Assembly (NCBI GenBank): GCA_963761975.1
Contig: CAVXIR010000003.1
Location: 62,001 to 126,000, forward strand
Direction: 5' to 3'
DNA: 64,000 bases
Source of the DNA: JAMQPK01 sp963761975
GTDB taxonomy: Bacteria > Acidobacteriota > Vicinamibacteria > Vicinamibacterales > JAMQPK01
The position numbers and the translations under genes are program-made. Position 1 is the first letter of the stretch. Each line of letters starts with the position of its first letter. A model generated the notes under the pieces. That model saw nothing but the letters and a program-made list of their open reading frames with translations. It did not search any database and was not told the origin of the DNA. Positions 33,061 to 39,662 of this stretch are shown piece by piece.

Positions 33061-33083
33061 TGTCCGGCTTTAGCCGGACCGTG
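33061..33083. repeat. Short palindrome TGTCCGGCTTTAGCCGGACC
   Basis: GGTCCGGC-type arms pair around TTTA. The hairpin lies between the DUF4203 gene and the ribosome binding site of the OsmC gene. It resembles the guaA insert in design, with an arm, TTTA and the complementary arm, and could act as a weak terminator. Confidence 0.5.
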
Positions 33084-33097
33084 ATCAGGAGGCAAAC

Positions 33098-33538
33098 ATG
33101 GCAACGTTCGAACGCAGCGCAACTACTGACTGGGAAGGCGGACTGATGGACGGCAAAGGTGTGACGAAGGCAAAAACCGGCGCGTTCTCGCTGCCCGTCA
33201 CATTTCCGGTTCGTATCGGCGAACCCGAAGGCAAGACGAGTCCGGAAGAGCTGATGGCCGCCGCGCATGCCGCGTGCTTCGCCATGGCCATGAACGCGGC
33301 GCTCGGCAAACGCGGCGGCAAAGCCGCAAAAACCCAAGTGACCGCAACCGTTACTGCCGACAAGAGCGATGCCGGCATCAAGATCGTCTCGTCGAAGCTA
33401 AATGTGGTCGTCGAAGGTCTCGAAGGCATGAGCCCGTCCGATTTCGCATCATTTCTCAAGGAAGCCGACAAGGGCTGTCCTGTGTCGAACGCCTATCGAG
33501 GCACGATGCAGATTGATGTGCAAGGATCCGCGCGATAA
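33098..33538 (+). CDS. OsmC/Ohr family peroxiredoxin
   Basis: This 146-residue protein has the two reactive cysteines of the family, Cys60 in AAAHAACFAM and Cys127 in KGCPVSNA, with the Glu-rich helix TSPEELMAAAH before the first. OsmC-type enzymes reduce organic hydroperoxides. The start MATFERSATTDWEGGLMDGKG fits the OsmC subgroup rather than Ohr. A clear AGGAGG lies six bases before the ATG. It sits alone after a short palindrome and is followed by an AAGTCG repeat array. Confidence 0.9.
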   Translation: MATFERSATTDWEGGLMDGKGVTKAKTGAFSLPVTFPVRIGEPEGKTSPEELMAAAHAACFAMAMNAALGKRGGKAAKTQVTATVTADKSDAGIKIVSSKLNVVVEGLEGMSPSDFASFLKEADKGCPVSNAYRGTMQIDVQGSAR

Positions 33539-33540
33539 AG

Positions 33541-33630
33541 TCGCAGGTCGCAAGTCGAAAGTCGAAAGTCGAAAGTCGTAAGGCGAAAGTCGAAAGAGTC
33601 GAAAGTCGTAAGTCACAAGTCGAAAAGTGG
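33541..33630. repeat. Tandem AAGTCGAAAGTCG array
   Basis: About ten units of AAGTCGAA/AAGTCGTA/AAGTCGCA follow the OsmC gene directly. The unit differs from the arrays before and after. Confidence 0.75.
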
Positions 33631-33704
33631 GTGCGCTCGGCGGTTCTTTCGCGTGAGCGCGCCCACCGGTAATTCTCCGGCTCTCTCGAGCCGAAAATAG
33701 GGGT

Positions 33705-34520
33705 ATGCAAAAACATGCTCCTGCGATTCTCCTGCTTGTTGCGGCGGTAGCCTGCGGACCGACCGAACAGCCACCCGCACAAACACCAAGTGCTCCGGCG
33801 AATGAGACGCCAGGCGGGAGCGGCACGAGTGCGCCACCTGCCGGCAACAAGAGCGAGCCGGCCAGTACGCCTGGTGTTGAGCTGCGCGCGGCTACGCCGA
33901 GCAGCACGCCCGGCGCCGACATGCGCGGGGCGGCGCCGAGCGGATCGGCACCTGCGGCGACCGCAGCGCCGGAGCCAACCTTCGTCGTGATGGATGTGCC
34001 GTCGGGCACTGAGCTGATTCTCACGCTCGCGACTACGGTCTCGTCCGAGACGGCGCAGCCGGAACAAACGGTTCGCGCCACGGTAGCCAAGCCCGTTCTC
34101 GTCGACGGCGTCGTGGCCATTCCGGCAGGTGCGGCTGTCGTTGGAACAGTCGTTGCGGCTCAACGAGCGGGACGCGTGAAGGGTGTGGCGTCCCTTGCGC
34201 TTCGCTTCAATGAGTTGACGGTTGCAAAGACGCCGTACGCGATCAACACCGCGCGCATCGCGCGCGAAGCCGAGGCGACGAAGGGCGAGGACGCCACGAA
34301 GATCGGGATCGGTGCGGGCGTCGGGACAGCCATCGGTGCGATTGCGGGCGGCAAGAAAGGTGCGGCGATCGGTGCAGGCATCGGCGGCGGAGCCGGCGCC
34401 GGGGCAGTGCTTGCGACGCGAGGCAAAGAAGTCACGATTTCCGCCGGCACGACCTTGCGGACGAGGATACAGGAACCGGTGAAGATCACGACGCCGGCGA
34501 AAGGTTCGAAGAGTTCGTAA
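33705..34520 (+). CDS. Lipoprotein with glycine-zipper segment, unknown
   Basis: The N-terminus MQKHAPAILLLVAAVACGPT is a lipoprotein signal with the lipobox VAAC, so the mature protein is anchored at Cys17. A Pro/Ser/Ala-rich linker runs to about residue 90, then a beta domain (VVMDVPSGTELILTL). A glycine-zipper region follows at about residues 200-235 (IGIGAGVGTAIGAIAGG and GAAIGAGIGGGAGAGAV), likely to insert in or span a membrane. I recognise the layout from acidobacterial genomes but know no function. The last codons run into a repeat array. Confidence 0.7.
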   Translation: MQKHAPAILLLVAAVACGPTEQPPAQTPSAPANETPGGSGTSAPPAGNKSEPASTPGVELRAATPSSTPGADMRGAAPSGSAPAATAAPEPTFVVMDVPSGTELILTLATTVSSETAQPEQTVRATVAKPVLVDGVVAIPAGAAVVGTVVAAQRAGRVKGVASLALRFNELTVAKTPYAINTARIAREAEATKGEDATKIGIGAGVGTAIGAIAGGKKGAAIGAGIGGGAGAGAVLATRGKEVTISAGTTLRTRIQEPVKITTPAKGSKSS

Positions 34521-34660
34521 AGTTCGTAAGGTTCGTAAGGTTCGTGGAGTTCGTGGAGTTCGTGAGGTTCGTGGAGTTCGTGAGGTTCGTGGGGTTCGTG
34601 GGTTCGTGGGTTCGTGGGTTCGTGGGTTCGTGGGTTCGAGGGTTCGAGGGTTCGCGGAAT
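34507..34660. repeat. GTTCGTGG/GTTCGTGAG tandem array, left copy
   Basis: About 17 units of 8-9 bases (GTTCGTAAG, GTTCGTGGA, GTTCGTGG, GTTCGAGG) begin inside the last codons of the lipoprotein gene and end before the DinB gene. The same unit recurs in the same orientation on the other side of that gene. Confidence 0.8.
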
Positions 34661-34678
34661 TGCAGATATAGTGATGCT

Positions 34679-35167
34679 ATGTCACAACCTGCAATTCCGC
34701 TGAAAGAGTTCGACATCGAAATGGCGTCCACGCGCAAGCTGCTCGAGCGTGTGCCGAGCGACAAGGGCGCGTGGAAGCCGCATCAGAAATCCTTTTCGCT
34801 CGGCCACCTCGCGCAGCTCGTGTCATGGATGCCCGGCTGGATCGGGTCGTCCTTGCGCGAGCCTGACATCGATCTCGCGAAGGCCAGCGGCTATTCCCTC
34901 GAAACAACTGATTCGCTGCTGAACGTGTTTGATGCCAACGTGCGCGAGGCGCGCACCGCGCTCGAGTCGGTGACGGGCACAGCGCTGGACGAGCCCTGGT
35001 CGCTCAAGCACGGCGATCGGATTCTCATGACATTGCCGCGCGGTGAAGTGGTGCGACAGCACCTAAACCACCTCGTCCATCACCGCGGTCAACTCACCGT
35101 CTATCTGCGTCTCGTCGACGTGCCGCTGCCATCGGTGTACGGGCCAACCGCAGACGAACGATGGTAG
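34679..35167 (+). CDS. DinB family protein
   Basis: This 162-residue protein is a DinB/YfiT-type four-helix bundle. The N-terminal helix IEMASTRKLLERVPSDKGAW and the metal-binding positions in LGHLAQLVSW and HLNHLVHHRGQLTVYLR (two His) can be seen. Family members use bound metal in thiol-dependent transfer reactions or have unknown roles. The ATG at 34679 was chosen because the frame before it is pure repeat. The gene is bracketed by two arrays of the same GTTCGTGG unit, both in the same orientation. Confidence 0.88.
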   Translation: MSQPAIPLKEFDIEMASTRKLLERVPSDKGAWKPHQKSFSLGHLAQLVSWMPGWIGSSLREPDIDLAKASGYSLETTDSLLNVFDANVREARTALESVTGTALDEPWSLKHGDRILMTLPRGEVVRQHLNHLVHHRGQLTVYLRLVDVPLPSVYGPTADERW

Positions 35168-35177
35168 GGGGCAGAAG

Positions 35178-35312
35178 GGTTCGCGGGGTTCGTGGAGTTC
35201 GTAGGTTCGTGGGGTTCGTGGAGTTCGTGGGGTTCGTGGGGTTCGTAGGTTCGTGAGGTTCGTGAGGTTCGTGGGTTCGTCGGGTTCGTCGGGTTCGTGG
35301 GTAAACCGAAAG
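35178..35312. repeat. GTTCGTGG tandem array, right copy
   Basis: About 14 units of GTTCGTGG/GTTCGTAGG/GTTCGTGAG follow the DinB gene. Unit and orientation match the array at 34507-34660. Confidence 0.8.
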
Positions 35313-35466
35313 CAGTAAGAGAGCGAACGCCATGACGAGCCGGAACGATAACAGCACGATGCCGGGCTCTCCATCAATTCGATGGACCGTCGGATCGGCG
35401 GCGAGATGACGAACCCGGACCTGAGCGCCCTGTTGTAGTGCGTCCGCTGCGCCATGGGTGACAAAG

Positions 35467-35595
35467 TGGCTGGACAAGACTCTCGAGGAACGCGCGGGGC
35501 CGTTCAACGAGCTGAATGCTGATCCGATGTTCGACGCGCTGCGCGCCGATCCCCGCTTTGCGTCCTTACTTCGCCATATGGGTTTGCCTGGTTGA
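35467..35595 (+). pseudogene. 3' remnant of a TPR/kinase-type gene
   Basis: The frame codes for WLDKTLEERAGPFNELNADP and ends LRADPRFASLLRHMGLPG. This is the typical C-terminus of acidobacterial TPR-containing serine/threonine kinases and adenylate-cyclase-like proteins (pattern: L..DPRF..L..DPRF..LL..MGLP). No start codon or upstream domain remains. The sequence between 35313 and 35466 holds nothing I can read, so this is a short fossil next to the tRNA gene and the accessory element. Confidence 0.55.
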
Positions 35596-35665
35596 TTCGT
35601 TTGCGCCGGTCCACATAGAATAAGTGGTTCCGGCGGCCGTCCCCGGTCGCCTTGTTGTCCCGTGT

Positions 35666-35740
35666 TCCTCAGTAGCTCAACGGCAGAGCATCCGGCTGTT
35701 AACCGGAGGGTTGCTGGTTCGAATCCAGCCTGAGGAGCCA
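35666..35740 (+). tRNA. tRNA-Asn (anticodon GTT)
   Basis: The 75 bases fold into a cloverleaf. The acceptor stem is TCCTCAG paired with CTGAGGA, the D arm contains AGCTCAACGGCAGAGC, and the anticodon stem CCGGC/ACCGG surrounds CTGTTAA with anticodon GTT. The T arm GCTGG-TTCGAAT-CCAGC is intact. The terminal CCA is encoded. The accessory region begins 25 bases after it. Confidence 0.95.
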
Positions 35741-35764
35741 ATCCTTTCAGGGTATATACCGGTC

Positions 35765-37031
35765 ACATGGGTGACAGATTATTCCGAGCACATAGGTAAC
35801 ACTTTCGGGCCGAAGGGATTCGCGATCGGCTCCAGCCTGCCCACTTCGTCGTCAAAATAGCCCAAATCGTACTGCATGAAGGTGACGAGCCAGATGCGCT
35901 CGCCGACCTGCGTGACGCCGACGTTCTGTCCCGCAAACACGTGACTGAGATTGATCTTCCGGCCGTGGAAGCAGATGCGGCCGCAATGGGTCACGGTAAA
36001 CGTCGCGTCGGCGAACGGATAGCTCAGGTCCTCTAGGCCGCGGTAGACGCGCGCCGAGCGCGTATAGAGTGCGGCCGGCACTTTCATGCCGAGCGCCTGA
36101 TGCGGCCGGTCGTGGTTGTAGCGGGTGACGAAGGTGTCGAAGCGCGCTTGCTGTTGCAGGACGTTGGGCGCGGCCGGCTTGGTGGCCTCCGCCTTCAGCG
36201 TGCGGTGCATGCGCTCGTGCCGGCCGTTTTGCTGCGGGTGCCCCGGGGCGATGCGCTCGATCCGAATGCCGAGGCGGAGCCACCACACGGCGAGCTTACT
36301 GAGCCGATACAACGCGGTCGGCCCTGCGAACGGGACGCCATTGTCGGTGCGAATCGCCTGCGGCAGGCCAAACTCCTTGAACGCGCGGTCGAAGGCCGTG
36401 AACGCAAAGCGCTCCTGCGTCGTCGAGAGGGCCTCACACGTCAGCAGGTAGCGGCTGGCGAAGTCGGTGATCGTCAGCGGGTAGCAGTAGCGCCGATTGC
36501 CCAGCATGAACTCGCCCTTGTAGTCGGCGCACCACAAGGCATTCGGGTCCGTCGGTCGCGTGAGCACCGTCGCGGCGGGCGCGTCGCCGCGCCGGCGCCG
36601 CCGGCGCTTCACCAGGTGATAGCGATCGAGTACCGCATGCACGGTACTGATCGCCGGCAGCTGCACGCCCGTGACCCGCTGCCGCAGTTTCTCGCGGATC
36701 TTGGGCGCGCCCCACCCCGGGTACTCTCGTTTCAAGCGGACGATCGTGGCCTCGATCGGTGCCGGCAGGCGATTCGCCTGCCGATACGGCCGTCGGCTGC
36801 GATCGTTAAATGCGGTGACGCCGTTGTCTTTGTACCGGTCGAAGATCTTGTAGCCGGTTTTGCGGGAGATCCCGAACTCGGCGCACAGCGGCGCCATCTT
36901 CTCCCCCTCGAGCAGGCGGGCCACAAAGCGGAGCCGCTCGTCCATGACGTGACACTCCTTCCAAGGCATGCCCCCTCCTCTGAAGGGGCAAAAGTGTCAC
37001 CCATGTGTCCGGAATACCGTGTTACCTATCT
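35765..37031 (-). mobile_element. IS481-family insertion sequence
   Basis: A single transposase gene fills the element. The ends, 35765-35805 and 36991-37031, are inverted repeats with 31 of 41 positions alike. Each end contains two copies of an ACATRGGTRACA motif around TATTCCG, so the ends are internally repeated, probably double transposase sites. I could not identify a target duplication. The element lies exactly between tRNA-Asn and the stop codon of the serine recombinase gene, two bases from that stop. Confidence 0.85.
35779..36969 (-). CDS. IS481-family transposase
   Basis: This 396-residue DDE transposase has an N-terminal helix-turn-helix (LCAEFGISRKTGYKIFDRYK), then an rve integrase core with WCADYKGEF, RTDNGVPFA and the catalytic Glu in NGRHERMHRTLK. 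This order and the RYNHDRPHQALG segment are typical of IS481. It is intact from end to end, so the element may still be active. The C-terminus runs into the left inverted repeat, as is common for such elements. Confidence 0.92.
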   Translation of the reverse strand: MPWKECHVMDERLRFVARLLEGEKMAPLCAEFGISRKTGYKIFDRYKDNGVTAFNDRSRRPYRQANRLPAPIEATIVRLKREYPGWGAPKIREKLRQRVTGVQLPAISTVHAVLDRYHLVKRRRRRRGDAPAATVLTRPTDPNALWCADYKGEFMLGNRRYCYPLTITDFASRYLLTCEALSTTQERFAFTAFDRAFKEFGLPQAIRTDNGVPFAGPTALYRLSKLAVWWLRLGIRIERIAPGHPQQNGRHERMHRTLKAEATKPAAPNVLQQQARFDTFVTRYNHDRPHQALGMKVPAALYTRSARVYRGLEDLSYPFADATFTVTHCGRICFHGRKINLSHVFAGQNVGVTQVGERIWLVTFMQYDLGYFDDEVGRLEPIANPFGPKVLPMCSE

Positions 37032-37032
37032 C

Positions 37033-37836
37033 TCAGGAAGGACAAGTTTTGCTTCCACTCGCCAGTACGTCGAACGGCTTAATGTAGGTCGGCGAAAGAC
37101 TTCCGCGATCGAACGTCGAGTTCGATACAAGCGTTTTCACGAGACGCGCCTGTTCTCGCGGATTTTTCGCAACATACGAGGAATACGCGGTTTGCGCGAG
37201 TTCTAGAATCTGGAGCCCTGCGGCCTCGTACGCCTCGCTCGCGACTTCATGACGCTCCATCTCGGTTCGAACCCGCCGAAGTTCCTCCTGCAGCTCGGCG
37301 GACTTGGCTGTCCAGAGTTCATCAGGAATTGCGTCGCTCAACCGGTCCTCGTAGACCCGGTCAAGCTTCGACCGGAGCAGCATCTGCTGCTGTTGCAGCC
37401 GCAGCATCGATGTCCGGACGAACTTCTCCTTGTCGGATTGGCTCTCCCGGAGCACTGTCGCCAGCTTGCCGGCGAGTTCGGCAGGGATTCGAACGTCCTT
37501 AAGGATCTCGCCGAACTGGCGGATGAGTTCCTCTTCACGAACGTACGTGTTGCCGCACGGTCCCTTGTGGCCCGTGCAGTGGTAGTACACGTACTGGCCC
37601 TTCTTGGTCTCTGCCGTGAACGCGCAACCGCACCGACCGCACGTGACCAGTCCGGCGAACGCGTGCCGCCGCTTCGTGTGCTTCGAATGATTGGCTGCCG
37701 CAAATACGTCTTGGACGCGGGCGAAGAGGTCGCGCGAGATGATCGGTTTGTGAAGGCCCTGATGCAATTGTCCTAGCCAGTAGAACTCGCCGTGGTAAAT
37801 CGGATTTTGAAGGAGCTGGTGGATCTTGGCCTTCAC
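37033..37836 (-). CDS. Large serine recombinase, C-terminal part (frameshifted gene)
   Basis: This is the downstream two thirds of a recombinase gene whose start is at 38519. It contains the recombinase domain continuation (KIHQLLQNPIYHGEFYWLG), the zinc beta-ribbon with CGRCGCAF and CTGHKGPCGN, and a long coiled coil of about residues 150-230 (RLQQQQMLLRSKLDRV). The true reading of this frame extends back to about 38044, giving RQGHWPTVAPVGYQNN. One missing base there (AGAAAGG read as AGAAGG on the minus strand) separates it from the N-terminal part. Its stop is two bases from the IS481 end. Confidence 0.85.
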   Translation of the reverse strand: MKAKIHQLLQNPIYHGEFYWLGQLHQGLHKPIISRDLFARVQDVFAAANHSKHTKRRHAFAGLVTCGRCGCAFTAETKKGQYVYYHCTGHKGPCGNTYVREEELIRQFGEILKDVRIPAELAGKLATVLRESQSDKEKFVRTSMLRLQQQQMLLRSKLDRVYEDRLSDAIPDELWTAKSAELQEELRRVRTEMERHEVASEAYEAAGLQILELAQTAYSSYVAKNPREQARLVKTLVSNSTFDRGSLSPTYIKPFDVLASGSKTCPS

Positions 37837-37898
37837 CAGTGGCGTACCGCCAGTTCGGTTCGTGAGCCCGACGGCTGCGGCTTTCCGTGTCAGCGCTT

Positions 37899-38519
37899 TC
37901 AGCGAGTACTCGCCCGACGCGTACCACTCGAAAAGCTTGGCGATGATGGGAGCGCGCCCTGGATCCGGCTCAATCCGATGCGTCGCGAGATTGTTTTGGT
38001 ATCCGACCGGCGCGACAGTTGGCCAATGGCCTTGCCGGGCCTTCTCATCATCCCCTTGCGAACCTCTTCGCCGAGGTTGTCGATGTAGTTCTTGGCCATC
38101 AACACCTTGATGCCGTGCATGAACTTTTCCGACGACCGTGAGTCTTCCGACAGAACGACGTTCTCTTTGACGAAATGAACCTCGATGCTGAGTTCGTCGA
38201 TGGTCACCCAGTCCTTGATGTTGCGGTACAGACGATCCGTCTTCTCAACCAGGAGGATTCGGCATGACGAGGACTTCTCGCGCAAGAACGCAACCATCTC
38301 GCCAAACGACGGGCGGCCGGCGCGTTTGGCGGTCTCGACATCTTCGAATTCCTGAACGACGTGAATGCCTTCACGCTGCGCGTATTCGTGGAGCAGTTGT
38401 CTTTGCGCCGGAATCGAGAATCCCTGTTCCTGCTCTTTGGATGAAACGCGGACGTACATCACCGCAGTACGGCCCGGTGAAGGCTTTGCGGCAGGCTGCT
38501 GGCGGGCACGGCTCTTCAT
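37899..38519 (-). CDS. Large serine recombinase, N-terminal catalytic part
   Basis: The resolvase domain starts TAVMYVRVSSKEQEQGFSIP, with the nucleophilic serine in RVSS. It continues with the conserved LLVEKTDRLYRNIKDW and the IDNLGEEVRKGM helix that ends the catalytic domain. Enzymes of this size integrate and excise mobile elements through a phosphoserine link. The ATG at 38519 overlaps the stop of the upstream 73-residue gene by ATGA. Residues after RKGMM are out of frame because of a one-base deletion near 38042. If the deletion is real, the element has lost its integrase. Confidence 0.87.
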   Translation of the reverse strand: MKSRARQQPAAKPSPGRTAVMYVRVSSKEQEQGFSIPAQRQLLHEYAQREGIHVVQEFEDVETAKRAGRPSFGEMVAFLREKSSSCRILLVEKTDRLYRNIKDWVTIDELSIEVHFVKENVVLSEDSRSSEKFMHGIKVLMAKNYIDNLGEEVRKGMMRRPGKAIGQLSRRSDTKTISRRIGLSRIQGALPSSPSFSSGTRRASTR

Positions 38520-38737
38520 GGCTGTTCGGATTTCGGAACGGTGCCAGTGCCGTCGGAAGGGCGTTCCAAGGACCATTCTTGCAGGATCGCTAGGTATCGG
38601 GCAACTGGCTCGAGGAACTTCCGCTCAACTTCGTCAACCGTTTCTGCAGGCTCGTTCGCGTCGGACACGAGTCGCCTGTTGGCCGCTGCCTTCCGGCGGC
38701 CTTCCTCGAGAACGCGAGGTTTGGCGATTCTTGGCAT
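38516..38737 (-). CDS. 73-residue hypothetical protein coupled to the recombinase
   Basis: The gene starts MPRIAKPRVLEEGRRKAAAN, has a basic first half and then a helix with DEVERKFLEPVARYLAILQE. Its TGA overlaps the recombinase ATG, so the two are translated together. It could be a recombination directionality or accessory factor, by position and basic charge only. I recognise no family. A hairpin at 38761-38789 lies just before it. Confidence 0.6.
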   Translation of the reverse strand: MPRIAKPRVLEEGRRKAAANRRLVSDANEPAETVDEVERKFLEPVARYLAILQEWSLERPSDGTGTVPKSEQP

Positions 38738-38760
38738 GACGTTCCCCGGGTGAATCGAGC

Positions 38761-38789
38761 CCAGGTGCAGCCTTGAAGGCTGCGCCTGG
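38761..38789. repeat. Hairpin CCAGGTGCAGCCTT / AAGGCTGCGCCTGG
   Basis: A nearly perfect 13-base stem lies between the 102-residue gene and the 73-residue gene of the accessory element. It may be a terminator-like or mRNA-stabilising hairpin. Confidence 0.6.
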
Positions 38790-38799
38790 ATTCGTCGGC

Positions 38800-39108
38800 C
38801 TACGACGCGGCCTCCGCCGCCTGTTCATGCTCGAAGGCGGCATAGGCTTGAAGCACAAGATCCCGCACGCTCTCTTGTGCCACTGCATCGGCGATCGGGC
38901 GCAGCAGTGCGTAGCTGCGCCGCTCACCGTTGACCGAATACTGCCGCGCGGGGAACGTGACGTTGCGGCCACTGCCGCTGCGGCGCTCCCACACGGCAAA
39001 CCCGATCAGCTTCAAGCCGTCGAGCACGCCGTCGGTGAAATGCAGCTCGGCATCCGCGAGTTTGCCGGGCGGCTGGGCTTTTTCGTTCGGAACGATCTTG
39101 ACGACCAT
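38800..39108 (-). CDS. 102-residue protein, possibly SpoVG-like
   Basis: The protein reads MVVKIVPNEKAQPPGKLADA, then LKLIGFAVWERR, RNVTFPARQYSVNGERRSY and LLRPIADAVAQESVRDLVLQAY. The order of a strand with GLKLIGFAV, a strand with VTFPARQY and a terminal helix resembles the nucleic-acid-binding SpoVG fold that appears in plasmids and integrative elements. This is my inference from pattern, not a firm match. A GAGG ribosome binding site lies upstream. It belongs to the minus-strand gene row of the element. Confidence 0.5.
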   Translation of the reverse strand: MVVKIVPNEKAQPPGKLADAELHFTDGVLDGLKLIGFAVWERRSGSGRNVTFPARQYSVNGERRSYALLRPIADAVAQESVRDLVLQAYAAFEHEQAAEAAS

Positions 39109-39174
39109 GATGTGACCTCCTGAGAAGCTCGCCTCCTCGGCGAGCGGTTAACGCCGACGAGTGAGTTGAGCGAG

Positions 39175-39543
39175 TCATGCTGCGACCTGGTTGGTCACTG
39201 GGGCTTGAAGCCGTTGCCAGAGCCAGTGCTGCAGCGTGTTGAGGCCGACGAGCACGGGATCCGCAGGCAACAGCAGATGCTGGTGGCCGCGGCACTGTGC
39301 GCGTTGCCAGGCGAGCTCCATCGCATCGACGAGCACTAAACGCGCCGGTGTCCGGGCACGGGTGTTGTCGAGCGTGATGGGTTCAGCGGCGAAACCAGCC
39401 ACGTCGGCGAACGCCGCCGAGTGCAGCGTGACGGTCGCCGGCGAGTCGAGCTCCGTTGGTGCGGTGGTGACAAACGCGAAGTAGATCCGCGTGTGGTGGC
39501 CGATCGTCACCGTGATGTTGGGTGTGAGCGACCGTTCAGTCAT
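39175..39543 (-). CDS. 122-residue hypothetical protein of the accessory element
   Basis: The ATG at 39543 is preceded by AAAGGAG and overlaps by eight bases the end of the intron-interrupted gene upstream. The product starts MTERSLTPNITVTIGHHTRI, has a beta-rich first half, and ends in a helical part with LVLVDAMELAWQRAQCRGHQ. No signal peptide, membrane span or known motif is visible. Its place in a coupled row with radC and the recombinase supports it as real. Confidence 0.6.
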   Translation of the reverse strand: MTERSLTPNITVTIGHHTRIYFAFVTTAPTELDSPATVTLHSAAFADVAGFAAEPITLDNTRARTPARLVLVDAMELAWQRAQCRGHQHLLLPADPVLVGLNTLQHWLWQRLQAPVTNQVAA

Positions 39544-39662
39544 GGGTGTTCTCCTTTCTTCGTTCTTCGAGATCCCCCGCCGCTTCGATAAATGCCTCCG
39601 TGTGAAGTGCGGAGGTCCGAGTCAAGGCCGCGCCAGCGGCGAGCGCAGCGAGCGAAGCCTTG

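Noticed and set aside
33705..34520. Glycine-zipper protein as a toxin or porin
   Set aside because: The Gly-rich part alone is not diagnostic, and there is no partner gene. I keep it as an unknown lipoprotein.
23332..35312. CRISPR arrays among the intergenic repeats
   Set aside because: Units are 6-10 bases, contiguous and imperfect, with no spacers of 30-40 bases, and there are no cas genes.
36100..37206. 368-codon plus-strand open frame
   Set aside because: It is the antisense shadow of the IS481 transposase, which has all DDE motifs on the other strand.
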